This document shows, piece by piece, positions 1 to 7,591 of a DNA stretch of 64,000 nucleotides. Origin of the DNA: Crossiella sp. SN42. GTDB taxonomy: Bacteria > Actinomycetota > Actinomycetes > Mycobacteriales > Pseudonocardiaceae. The translations under genes were made by a program, and so were the position numbers. The notes beneath the pieces were generated by a model that was not told the DNA's origin, searched no databases, and was given only the letters and a program-made list of their open reading frames with translations. Position 1 is the first letter of the stretch, and every line of letters begins with the position of its first letter. The stretch is from positions 163,673 through 227,672 of the forward strand of contig NZ_JAMHIV010000012.1 of the NCBI RefSeq assembly GCF_023897065.1, written 5' to 3'.

Positions 1-1236
1 CAGCCCGTACTCGGTGCTGTTGGCCAGTTCGACGGCCTGGCGCTCCTCGCTGAACCGGAACAGCGCCGCCACCGGGCCGAAGGTCTCCTCGTGCGCCAGC
101 AGCATGTCGGTGTTGGCCTCGCCCAGCACCGTCGGCGGGTAGAAGGTGCCGCCCTCCGGGGCCGTGCCGCCGGTGAGCAGTGTGGCGCCCTTGCCCAGCG
201 CGTCCAGCACGTGCGCGTGCACCTTCGCCACAGCGGCCTCGTTGATCAGCGGACCGATGGTGACTCCGTCGATGGTGCCTTCGCCGACGCGCAGCCCGCG
301 CACGCGCTCGACGAACCGCTCGACGAAGGCGTCATAGACGCTGTCCTGGATCAGGAACCGGTTCACGCCAACGCAACTCTGCCCGGTCTGGCGGAACTTG
401 GCCACGATCGCGCCCGCCACCGCCGCGTCCAGGTCCGCGTCGTCGAAGACCAGGAACGGCGCGTTGCCGCCGAGCTCCAGCGTCAGCTTCTTCAGCGTCG
501 GCGCGCACTGCGCGGCGAGCAGCCTGCCGACCTGGGTGGAGCCGGTGAAGGAGAGCGCCCGCACCACGGGGCTGGCACACAGCACCGCGCCGATCTCCTT
601 CGGGTCGCCGGTCAGGATGTTCAGCACCCCGGCAGGCATCCCGGCCTCCTCGGCCAGCGCGGCCAGTGCCAGCGCGGACAGTGGCGTGTCCTCGGCCGGC
701 TTGAGCACGACGGTGCACCCGGCGGCGAGCGCGGGCGCGGCCTTGCGGGTGATCATGGCCGCGGGGAAGTTCCACGGGGTGATGCAGGCGACCACGCCGA
801 TGGGCTCGCGCAGCACCACGATCCGGGTGTCGGCGGTCTTGGCCGGAATGGTCTCGCCGTTGAGCCTGCGCGCCTCCTCGGCGTAGAGGCGCAGGAACGA
901 GGCGGCGTAGGCGATCTCCCCGCGCGCCTCGGCCAACGGCTTGCCCTGCTCAAGGGTGAGCAGCCGGGCCAGCTCGTCCTGGTGCCGCAGCACCAGTTCG
1001 CGCCACCGCAGCAGCACGTCGGCCCGGTCCTCCGCGGTCCGCGCGGCCCAGCCGCCGCGCGCCCGGTCGGCCGCCTCGATCGCCTGGGCGGTCTCCGCCC
1101 CGGACATCGAGGGAACGCGGCCGACCACCTCCCCGGTGGCCGGGTTCCGCACCTCGAACTCGGCCCCGGAGGCCGCGCCGACCCATCGACCGTCCACATA
1201 GGAGCGATCGCGCAGTAGCTCGATATCTGTCGTCAT
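1..1236 (-). CDS. Aldehyde dehydrogenase, succinate-semialdehyde type (3' end outside window)
   Basis: NAD(P)-dependent aldehyde dehydrogenase oxidising an aldehyde, possibly a semialdehyde, to the acid in the cytoplasm. The 412 visible codons run from the start to about the last sixth of the family's usual 480 residues; the C-terminus is beyond base 1. Visible motifs are TPWNFP, the cofactor-loop FTGSTQVG, the catalytic-Glu motif LELGGNAP and the catalytic Cys in GQSCVGVNR. The ATG at 1234-1236 has GGGAG seven bases upstream. It is the last gene of a leftward operon, starting 20 bases after the carboxymuconolactone decarboxylase-like gene. The exact substrate is inferred only from resemblance to GabD-type enzymes. 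Confidence 0.9.
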   Translation of the reverse strand, partial: MTTDIELLRDRSYVDGRWVGAASGAEFEVRNPATGEVVGRVPSMSGAETAQAIEAADRARGGWAARTAEDRADVLLRWRELVLRHQDELARLLTLEQGKPLAEARGEIAYAASFLRLYAEEARRLNGETIPAKTADTRIVVLREPIGVVACITPWNFPAAMITRKAAPALAAGCTVVLKPAEDTPLSALALAALAEEAGMPAGVLNILTGDPKEIGAVLCASPVVRALSFTGSTQVGRLLAAQCAPTLKKLTLELGGNAPFLVFDDADLDAAVAGAIVAKFRQTGQSCVGVNRFLIQDSVYDAFVERFVERVRGLRVGEGTIDGVTIGPLINEAAVAKVHAHVLDALGKGATLLTGGTAPEGGTFYPPTVLGEANTDMLLAHEETFGPVAALFRFSEERQAVELANSTEYGL

Positions 1237-1256
1237 GTCTTGTCTCCCTTGTGGTT

Positions 1257-1673
1257 TCAGTCGTTGTGCACGGTGGGGCCGGACAGGTCCACACCTTCGG
1301 CGGCGAACACTTCCTCCGCCCCGCGGAACGCTTCCAGCGCGGCCGGCACTCCGCAGTAGATCGCGGCCTGCAGCAACGCCTCCCGGATCTCGCCAGGGGT
1401 GACGCCGTTGTTCAACGCGCCCCTGACGTGCAGCCGCAGTTCCTGGCCGCGGCCGAGCGCGGTGAGCATCACCAGCGTGAGCAGGCTGCGGGTGCCACGG
1501 GGCAGGCCAGGCCGGGCCCAGACGGTCCCCCAGCAGTACTCGGTGACGAGCTCTTGCAAGGGCCGGGAGAACGCGGTCGCCTTGGCCAGCGAGCGCTCCA
1601 CGTGGGCATCGCCGAGCACCTCCCGCCGTACCCGCGAGCCCACGTCGAGCGCGGTGTCGTTGTCGATGGTCAT
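1257..1673 (-). CDS. Carboxymuconolactone decarboxylase family protein
   Basis: A 138-residue single-domain protein of the carboxymuconolactone decarboxylase (PcaC/AhpD) fold, probably cytoplasmic. The core region around RSLLTLVMLTALGRGQELRLHVRG and the segment GVTPGEIREALLQAAIYCG match PcaC-like proteins. It lacks the CxxC pair of AhpD peroxidases, so a decarboxylase or other ring-cleavage role is likelier than peroxidase. Its ATG overlaps the stop of the upstream transporter gene (ATGA at 1670-1673) and is preceded by AGGAG, so the two are translationally coupled. With a transporter and an aldehyde dehydrogenase beside it, it probably belongs to a catabolic route for a small organic acid; the substrate is unknown. 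Confidence 0.85.
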   Translation of the reverse strand: MTIDNDTALDVGSRVRREVLGDAHVERSLAKATAFSRPLQELVTEYCWGTVWARPGLPRGTRSLLTLVMLTALGRGQELRLHVRGALNNGVTPGEIREALLQAAIYCGVPAALEAFRGAEEVFAAEGVDLSGPTVHND

Positions 1674-3034
1674 GCCGGTGCTCCTGTCTTGCGATCCATG
1701 GCTGGCACGGGAACGGATGCGGAGGCCGCCTGGTGGTCGGCGAGGTCGCGGCCACGGGTCTCCGGCAGCATCCGGACCAGCGCGAGGAAGGTCATCAGCG
1801 CCACCGCCACCAGGTACAGCGCGCCGCTGCCCGCGAAGTCGAACCCGGCGGCCAGCCAGGCCACGACCGCGGGAGCCGGGCTGCCGAGCAGCGCCCCGGC
1901 CAGGTTGAAGCCGGTGGTGCAGCCGCTCATCCGGGTGCGCGCCGGGAACAGTTCGATCAGCAGCACCACCATGGTCACGTTCACCATGGCCTCGAACAGA
2001 CCGAGCACGGCCATGCCGAGCAGCACCGCGGGGACGCTGCCGGTGGCCATCAGCAGGAAGGCGGGCACCGCGACCACGACGAGCCCGGCCGCGCCGAGGA
2101 GCATCGTCGGTCGCCTGCCGAACCGGTCCGCCAGCACCCCCGCCAGCGGGCAGAGCGCCGAGTACACCGCGAGCCCGCCCGCGGTGGCCGCGAGCGCGGC
2201 CGGCTCGCTCAGCCCGACCCTGGCGGAGGTCAGGAAGTTCGGCACCGAGGTGACCAGGTAGTAGAACCCGACCGCCGCGGTCGCCGTGGCGAAGAACACC
2301 AGCGCGATGGCCCGCCGGTTCTCCCGAAGGGCCTCCCGCAGCGGGGCTTCCGCGATCGAGTCCGCACGCCGCACCGCCTGGAACTCCGGCGTGTCCTCCA
2401 GCTTCGTCCGGACGTAGAACCCGGCCACCCCCAGTGGCGCGGCCAGGATGAACGGCACGCGCCACCCCCAGGAGGACATGGCCTCCCCAGAGAGCCAGAC
2501 CGAGAGCCCGAGGGTGACCAGTGCCCCCGCGAGCGCGCCCGCTCCCGCGGTGGCAGGCACCACGCTGCCCCACAGGGCTCGCCGGTGCCTCGGCGCCTGC
2601 TCCACCAGGAACACCGAGGAGCCTGCCCACTCGCCGCCGATGGAGAACCCCTGGGCACAGCGCAGCAGCACGAGCAGGACCGGCGCGAGCACACCGGCGG
2701 TGGCGTAGCCGGGCAGGAACGCGATCAGGGTGGTGGACACCGCCATCACGATCACCGAACCGGACAGCGCCGCCCGCCTGCCGTAGCGGTCGCCCACGAT
2801 GCCGAAGACCGCGCCGCCCAGCGGCCGCATGAGCAGCGCGACGCCGAAGACGCCGAGCGCGGCGAGCAGGCGGCCGGTGGCGTCGGCCGCCGGGAAGAAG
2901 ACGCTGCCGATCGTCGTGGCCAGGAAGCCGTAGACGGCGAAGTCGAACCACTCCATGAAGTTGCCGAACCCCGCCGCCAGCAGCACCCGTCTGGCCGCCC
3001 GCGATCTGGCGGGTCTCCCCGGTGTCGGGGCCAC
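1670..3034 (-). CDS. MFS transporter, metabolite:H+ symporter (MHS) type
   Basis: Twelve-helix inner-membrane importer of the MHS branch of the major facilitator superfamily (relatives: ProP, ShiA, KgtP), taking up an organic acid or osmolyte with protons. The N-terminal FGNFMEWFDFAVYG and the loop GDRYGRR are typical of MHS proteins, and the predicted 454 residues fit the family. A GTG at 3032-3034 is chosen because a perfect GGAGG lies 7 bases upstream; an in-frame ATG at 3080-3082 exists but sits inside the operator palindrome and lacks a ribosome site. First gene of an operon with the decarboxylase-like and aldehyde dehydrogenase genes, whose products probably handle the imported compound. 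Confidence 0.88.
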   Translation of the reverse strand: MAPTPGRPARSRAARRVLLAAGFGNFMEWFDFAVYGFLATTIGSVFFPAADATGRLLAALGVFGVALLMRPLGGAVFGIVGDRYGRRAALSGSVIVMAVSTTLIAFLPGYATAGVLAPVLLVLLRCAQGFSIGGEWAGSSVFLVEQAPRHRRALWGSVVPATAGAGALAGALVTLGLSVWLSGEAMSSWGWRVPFILAAPLGVAGFYVRTKLEDTPEFQAVRRADSIAEAPLREALRENRRAIALVFFATATAAVGFYYLVTSVPNFLTSARVGLSEPAALAATAGGLAVYSALCPLAGVLADRFGRRPTMLLGAAGLVVVAVPAFLLMATGSVPAVLLGMAVLGLFEAMVNVTMVVLLIELFPARTRMSGCTTGFNLAGALLGSPAPAVVAWLAAGFDFAGSGALYLVAVALMTFLALVRMLPETRGRDLADHQAASASVPVPAMDRKTGAPA

Positions 3035-3065
3035 GAGACCACCTCCTCGAGTCGATTGAATGACG

Positions 3066-3080
3066 GTATGACTGTCATAC
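3066..3080. promoter_or_regulatory. Perfect 7-1-7 palindromic operator candidate
   Basis: GTATGAC-T-GTCATAC is a perfect inverted repeat 32 bases upstream of the transporter's GTG, where a promoter of the leftward catabolic operon should lie. It has the shape of a GntR/FadR-type or TetR-type operator. No regulator of this kind is encoded in the visible neighbourhood; it may lie beyond the window's left edge. Confidence 0.55.
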
Positions 3081-3155
3081 AATCCGCTCTGACCTGGGCT
3101 GTCAAGGGCGAAGTTTGGCTAGGCGATGCCGATCGCGGATCCGCTGAAGCGGCTC

Positions 3156-3161
3156 TAGACT
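3156..3161 (+). promoter_or_regulatory. -10 box, leaderless promoter of the molybdate locus
   Basis: TAGACT lies 7 bases before the ATG at 3169 and no Shine-Dalgarno is present, the pattern of actinobacterial leaderless transcripts. Confidence 0.5.
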
Positions 3162-3168
3162 CCGTTTC

Positions 3169-3567
3169 ATGCCGAATCTGCGGATCAGCGAGGCTGCCGC
3201 GCTGCTGGGCGTCAGCGATGACTCCGTGCGCCGCTGGATCGACCAGGGCCGGCTGGCCGCGATCACGCTGGACAACGGCCGCAAGGGCGTGGCAGGCACC
3301 GAGCTGGCCGCCTTCGCCCAGCAGCTGTCCGAGTCGGCCGAGCCCGGCGTCACGGTGGCCGCCTCCGCGCGCAACCGGATGAAGGGCATCGTCACCCGGG
3401 TGGTCAAGGACGGGGTGATGGCGCAGGTCGACATGCAGGCAGGGCCGTTCCGGATCGTGTCGCTGATGAGCCGGGAGTCCGCGGAGGAGCTGGGCCTGGA
3501 GGTCGGCAGCGTCGCGGTGGCCTCGATCAAGTCCACCCACGTCGTCGTCGAGATCCCGGAGGCCTGA
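3169..3567 (+). CDS. HTH-TOBE (Mop) molybdate-responsive regulator
   Basis: A 132-residue two-domain protein. Residues 1-55 form an excisionase/MerR-like winged helix (RISEAAALLGVSDDSVRRWI). Residues about 65-131 form a TOBE/Mop molybdate-binding domain (SARNRMKGIVTRVVKDGVMAQVDM). The DNA-binding domain suggests it senses molybdate and controls the modABC genes that follow one base later, a compact alternative to ModE; this role is inferred from architecture and position. The start is supported by a leaderless -10 box 7 bases upstream. It could instead be mainly a molybdate-storage Mop protein, but the HTH makes that less likely. Confidence 0.85.
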   Translation: MPNLRISEAAALLGVSDDSVRRWIDQGRLAAITLDNGRKGVAGTELAAFAQQLSESAEPGVTVAASARNRMKGIVTRVVKDGVMAQVDMQAGPFRIVSLMSRESAEELGLEVGSVAVASIKSTHVVVEIPEA

Positions 3568-3568
3568 A

Positions 3569-4321
3569 GTGCGCACACTGACCGCACTGCTCGTGGTGCT
3601 GGCACTGGCCGGTTGTGGCACCGCGCAGCCGGGCTCCTCCCCCACCGGCGGCACGCTCACCGTGTTCGCCGCCGCCTCGCTGACCGAGTCCTTCACCAAG
3701 CTGGGCAAGGACTTCGAGGCCGCCAACCCCGGCACCACGGTGAAGTTCAACTTCGCGGGCAGCTCGGCGCTGGCCCAGCAGCTCAACCAGGGCGCGCCGG
3801 CCGACGTGTTCGCCGCGGCCGCCCCGGCGAACATGAAGCAGGTGACCGACACCGGCACGGTCACCGCCACGCCGGTGACCTTCGCCAGGAACACGCTGCA
3901 GATCGCGGTGCCCCAAGGGAATCCGGCCAAGGTCACCGGGCTGGCCGACTTCGGCAGGGCCGAGCTGAAGATCGCGTTGTGCGCCGAGCAGGTGCCCTGC
4001 GGCGCGGCCGCGAAGAAGGTGTTCGAGGCGGCCGGGACCACCGCGCGGCCGGACACCCTGGAACAGGACGTCAAGGCGGTGCTGACCAAGGTCTCCCTCG
4101 GCGAGGTGGACGCCGCGCTGGTCTACCGCACCGACGTCCGGGCCGCGGGCGGCAAGGTCGAGGGCAAGGACTTCGCCGAGGCCGCCCAGGCGGTCAACGA
4201 CTACCCGATCGCGCCACTGGCCAAGGCCCCCAACACCATGGCCGCCAAGGCTTTTGTCGACTTCGTCCGCTCGGAGCAGGGCCGCGCGGTGCTCGCCGAA
4301 GCCGGCTTCGCGGCCCCATGA
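3569..4321 (+). CDS. modA: Molybdate ABC transporter substrate-binding lipoprotein ModA
   Basis: Extracytoplasmic molybdate (or tungstate) receptor anchored by lipid. The signal sequence ends in the lipobox LALAGC with Cys16, followed by the ModA-typical start TLTVFAAASLTESF, the ligand-loop SSALAQQLNQGAPADVF and the C-terminal AKAFVDFVRSEQGR region. At 250 residues it is normal length. It begins at a GTG just after the regulator's stop and its TGA overlaps the ATG of modB, so the operon is translationally coupled. Confidence 0.94.
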   Translation: MRTLTALLVVLALAGCGTAQPGSSPTGGTLTVFAAASLTESFTKLGKDFEAANPGTTVKFNFAGSSALAQQLNQGAPADVFAAAAPANMKQVTDTGTVTATPVTFARNTLQIAVPQGNPAKVTGLADFGRAELKIALCAEQVPCGAAAKKVFEAAGTTARPDTLEQDVKAVLTKVSLGEVDAALVYRTDVRAAGGKVEGKDFAEAAQAVNDYPIAPLAKAPNTMAAKAFVDFVRSEQGRAVLAEAGFAAP

Positions 4322-5121
4322 CCAAGACGCGCAGGGCGCGGGGACGGCGGCCGCTCATCCTGGTGCTGCCCGCGGTGATCGGGCTGGTGTTCCTGCTGGT
4401 GCCGCTGGCCGGGTTGCTGGTCACCGCGCCCTGGACCACCTTGCCCGGCAGGCTGTTCAGCCCCGAGGTCGGCCAGGCGCTGCGGCTGTCGGTGGTCTGC
4501 GCGAGCCTGGCCACGGTGCTGTGCCTGCTCTTCGGCATCCCGCTGGCCTGGCTGCTGGCCCGCGGCGAGGTGCCCGGCCGGGGGTTCCTGCGCGCGCTGG
4601 TCACCGTGCCGCTGGTGCTGCCGCCGGTGGTCGGCGGGGTGGCGCTGCTGCTGGTGCTGGGCAGGCGCGGGCTGCTCGGGCAGTACCTGGACCAGTGGTT
4701 CGGCATCTCGCTGCCGTTCACCACCGCGGGCGTGGTGCTGGCCGAGGCGTTCGTGGCGATGCCGTTCCTGGTGATCTCGGTGGAGGGCGCGTTGCGCGCG
4801 GCCGATCCCCGGTTCGAGGAGGCCGCCGCCACCCTGGGCGCCTCCCGCTGGCTCACCTTCCGCCGGGTCACCCTGCCCTCGATCATGCCCGGCGTGGTCG
4901 CGGGCACCGTGCTGTGCTGGGCGCGCGCCCTGGGCGAGTTCGGCGCCACCATCACCTTCGCCGGCAACTTCCCCGGCGAGACCACCACCATGCCGCTGGC
5001 GGTCTACCTGGCGCTGGAAAGCGATCCGGACGCCGCGATCGTGCTCAGCGTGGTGTTGCTGCTGGTCTCGGTCGGCGTGCTGGCGGGCCTGCGCGACCGC
5101 TGGATCAGTGGCGCCTCATGA
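4318..5121 (+). CDS. modB: Molybdate ABC transporter permease ModB
   Basis: Integral membrane subunit of the molybdate importer, 267 residues with about six hydrophobic helices. The EAA loop that docks on ModC is visible as EEAAATLGASRWLTFRRVTLP, followed by the family-typical WARALGEFGATITFAGNFPG segment with TTTMPLAVY. The start ATG overlaps modA's stop and its own stop overlaps modC's ATG. Normal length for ModB/CysU-type permeases, and the context fixes molybdate over sulfate. Confidence 0.95.
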   Translation: MTKTRRARGRRPLILVLPAVIGLVFLLVPLAGLLVTAPWTTLPGRLFSPEVGQALRLSVVCASLATVLCLLFGIPLAWLLARGEVPGRGFLRALVTVPLVLPPVVGGVALLLVLGRRGLLGQYLDQWFGISLPFTTAGVVLAEAFVAMPFLVISVEGALRAADPRFEEAAATLGASRWLTFRRVTLPSIMPGVVAGTVLCWARALGEFGATITFAGNFPGETTTMPLAVYLALESDPDAAIVLSVVLLLVSVGVLAGLRDRWISGAS

Positions 5122-6149
5122 CCCTGCGCGCCTGCCTGCGGGTCACCCGCGAGACCTTCGCCCTGGACCTGGACCTGACCATCGAGCCCGGCGAGGTGGT
5201 CGCCCTGCTCGGCCCCAACGGCGCGGGCAAGACCACCGCGCTGCGTGCCCTGGCCGGACTCCTGGCCTCCGACAGCACGATCCGGCTCGGTGAGTCCACT
5301 TGGGACGGTCTGCCCACCGAGCTGCGCCCGATCGGCGTGGTGTTCCAGGACCACCTGCTCTTCGCCACCATGACCGCACTGGACAACGTCGCCTTCGGCC
5401 TGCGCGCCCGAGGGCGGGGCAAGGCCGAGGCCAACGCCAGGGCCGCGCACTGGCTGGCCAAGGTCGGCCTCGCCGACCACGCGGGAGCCAAGCCCCGCAC
5501 CCTCTCCGGCGGCCAGGCCCAGCGGGTCGCCCTGGCCCGCGCCCTGGCCACCGATCCCGCCCTGCTGCTGCTCGACGAACCCCTGGCCGCCCTGGACGCG
5601 AGCACCCGCCTGCGCGTGCGCGCCGAGCTGGGCAGGCACCTGCGCGACTACCCCGGCCACACCCTGCTGGTCACCCACGACCCGCTGGACGCGATGGTGC
5701 TGGCCGACCGCCTGGTCATCCTGGAACACGGCCGCGTGGTGCAGCAGGGCAGTCCGCGCGCGGTGGTCCGCCAGCCCCGCACCGACTACGTCGCCCACCT
5801 GGTCGGCCTCAACTTCTACCGCGGCACCGCCCACAACACCGAGATCCACCTCGACGAGGGCGGCACCCTCACCGTCGCCGAACCGGCCACCGGCCCGGTG
5901 CACGTGGTGTTCCCGCCCAGCGCGGTCAGCCTGTACCCGGAGAAACCCGTTGGCAGCCCACGAAATACCTGGCAGGCCACGGTCGCTGGGATCGAGCAGC
6001 ACGCGCACACCATGAGGATCGAACTGGACGGCACCCCCGCCGTGCTGGCTGACATCACCACCGCCACCGTCGCCGACCTCCGCCTGCACCCCGGCGACAC
6101 CCTGTGGGCCTCGGTGAAGGCAACCGAGATCCACACCTACCCCCGCTGA
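5118..6149 (+). CDS. modC: Molybdate ABC transporter ATP-binding protein ModC
   Basis: ATPase subunit, 343 residues. Walker A GPNGAGKTT is at 32-40, the ABC signature LSGGQ at 129-133 and Walker B LLLLDEP at about 149-155, followed by the D-loop and the switch histidine in LLVTHD. The C-terminal region from about 285 is a TOBE (molybdate-binding) domain (TWQATVAGIEQHAHTMRIEL), as in true ModC, which allows feedback inhibition by molybdate. It is the last gene of the locus. Its stop codon lies in the 5' arm of a short hairpin shared with the converging kinase-like gene. Confidence 0.94.
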   Translation: MTLRACLRVTRETFALDLDLTIEPGEVVALLGPNGAGKTTALRALAGLLASDSTIRLGESTWDGLPTELRPIGVVFQDHLLFATMTALDNVAFGLRARGRGKAEANARAAHWLAKVGLADHAGAKPRTLSGGQAQRVALARALATDPALLLLDEPLAALDASTRLRVRAELGRHLRDYPGHTLLVTHDPLDAMVLADRLVILEHGRVVQQGSPRAVVRQPRTDYVAHLVGLNFYRGTAHNTEIHLDEGGTLTVAEPATGPVHVVFPPSAVSLYPEKPVGSPRNTWQATVAGIEQHAHTMRIELDGTPAVLADITTATVADLRLHPGDTLWASVKATEIHTYPR

Positions 6150-6160
6150 CCGGCTCAGCG
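6144..6160. terminator. Short hairpin containing both converging stop codons
   Basis: CGCTGA-CCGGC-TCAGCG is a perfect 6-bp stem. The modC stop is its 5' arm end, and the stop of the opposing gene starts its 3' arm. With only 5 bases between the genes it may be a weak bidirectional terminator or a coincidence of the two stop codons. Confidence 0.35.
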
Positions 6161-6979
6161 ATACCCCGACAGCCCGTCCGCCAGCTCCTCCTCGTCGCCA
6201 TCGCGCAGCCCGGACAGCGCCTGCTGCAAGGCAAAAGTGCCGCCGATGACCCTGGCCCGGTCCAGCAGACTCTCGTCCGGAGGAAGGTGCGCCACCACGG
6301 CACGCGCCATCTCCTCGCCATAGCTGGCCCGGATCGCGGCCAGGTCCTCCGCCTGGTCCCCCAGCCCGGCCTCGTCCCAGTCCACCACCCCGGACAGTCG
6401 CGGCAGGCCATCCTGTTCGCACCACAGCACGTTCTCGCCGCCGAGGTCGCCGTGCACCAGCCCGGTGACCCGGTGCGGCAGAGCGGTGATCGCGGCCAGC
6501 TCCGCCTCCGCCCTGGCCCGGCCGGACGCGGACATCAGTGGGAACAGCTCGGCCCGGACGCCCTCCGCGAACTCCGGCCAGCGGCCCGCCGACGGCAGTC
6601 CGGCCCGCACCCCGGCCAGCTCCCGCAGCAGCGCGCCAAAACCGGCGGCCACGGCCTCGAACTCCGGTGGCGCGGCCAGCCGATCCGCTGCCAGTGGGTC
6701 GCCGGGCACCCGGCTCAGCACCAGGCAGGCCGGGTCACCGTCCACTTCGGACAGAGGGACGGGGGTGGTGAAGCCGAGACCCAGGTCCGCCACCGTTCGC
6801 AGCCGGGCCGCGCGGGCGGGCAGCCGGGACGCGGCCGAGGCGGTGCGGGCGAAGCACACCACCCGGTCCGCGCCGAGGACCACCTCGTGGAACTGACCCT
6901 GGTGCACCACCAGCTCGTCGAGGTCCGCCCCGGGCAGCTCCCGGTGCAGCACCTCGCGCTGACGTGCGGAGATCGGCAT
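6155..6979 (-). CDS. Aminoglycoside phosphotransferase-family kinase
   Basis: A 274-residue protein of the APH/choline-kinase fold that transfers phosphate from ATP to a small hydroxylated substrate. The catalytic-loop motif GLVHGDLGGENVLW (His176, Asp178, Asn183) and the metal-binding DWD at 200-202 are intact, so it should be active. The N-terminal lobe is short, as in the macrolide or fructosamine kinase-like branch. Its ATG overlaps the stop of the SRPBCC gene by one base (TGATG). The substrate is not predictable: antibiotic resistance is possible, and a housekeeping small-molecule kinase equally so. Confidence 0.82.
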   Translation of the reverse strand: MPISARQREVLHRELPGADLDELVVHQGQFHEVVLGADRVVCFARTASAASRLPARAARLRTVADLGLGFTTPVPLSEVDGDPACLVLSRVPGDPLAADRLAAPPEFEAVAAGFGALLRELAGVRAGLPSAGRWPEFAEGVRAELFPLMSASGRARAEAELAAITALPHRVTGLVHGDLGGENVLWCEQDGLPRLSGVVDWDEAGLGDQAEDLAAIRASYGEEMARAVVAHLPPDESLLDRARVIGGTFALQQALSGLRDGDEEELADGLSGYR

Positions 6980-7485
6980 CAGGCTGCTCGCCTGCGGACC
7001 ACGCGCGCCAGGATGCCGAGGGTGGCCTTGAGCGCGGACCCGGGCACCACCGGGAAGTCCAGGCGCTGCTTCCACTCCGGGGGGAGCTCCGACCAGTCGT
7101 AGTACGAGGTGACCAGGGTGCCGTCCTCGGTGGGGGCCAGGCGGTAGCCGTAGATGTGCCGGAGGTGCGGGCGGACCCCGGCTTCCACGGTCCAGGCGAT
7201 CTCCTGCTCCGGGACGAGCTTGGTGATGATCACTTCGACCTGGTACTTGCCAAGGGGGAGGTCGCCGAGCGCTTCCCGGTCCATGTGCACCCGGAACCGG
7301 TCGCCTGCCTGGGTGACCGGTTCGCCTTCGGCGTCCATGAGCATGCCCGAGGCGTCGATGTCCACGTGCCCCAACGGATCGGTCAGGACCGCGAAGATCG
7401 CGCCGGCGGGGGCGGGGATGAGCCGGGACACCTCGATCCGTTCCGCGCTCTCGGTGGGCCGGGTGGCGGGGTCGTTGGTGGTCAT
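6979..7485 (-). CDS. SRPBCC (START-like/polyketide cyclase) family protein
   Basis: A 168-residue protein with the helix-grip SRPBCC fold, which binds a hydrophobic ligand in an internal cavity. It begins IEVSRLIPAPAGAIFAVLTDP, the family's typical first strand and helix, and has the HIYGYRLAPTEDGTLVTSYYDWS strand pair. The ATG at 7483-7485 is preceded by GGAGAGG; upstream codons in frame lack a ribosome site. It is coupled to the kinase-like gene downstream. No catalytic residues can be assigned; a ligand carrier or stress-related protein is the most one can infer. Confidence 0.82.
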   Translation of the reverse strand: MTTNDPATRPTESAERIEVSRLIPAPAGAIFAVLTDPLGHVDIDASGMLMDAEGEPVTQAGDRFRVHMDREALGDLPLGKYQVEVIITKLVPEQEIAWTVEAGVRPHLRHIYGYRLAPTEDGTLVTSYYDWSELPPEWKQRLDFPVVPGSALKATLGILARVVRRRAA

Positions 7486-7591
7486 GCTGTTCCTCTCCGG
7501 GCGGGCGGCGGCTGTGCTCGACAATAGGCGGGAAGCGATCATGCGCGCGGACCACGCCCCCGGCACCGCCGCCGGACTGACCGAGGACTGA

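Noticed and set aside
1733..3382. A 549-codon plus-strand frame across the transporter
   Set aside because: Gln/Arg/His/Gly-rich shadow of an MHS transporter that has normal membrane helices on the other strand.
6155..6979. Naming the kinase an aminoglycoside-resistance gene
   Set aside because: The APH fold and motifs are clear, but the same fold serves many metabolites and no resistance-specific residues can be named.
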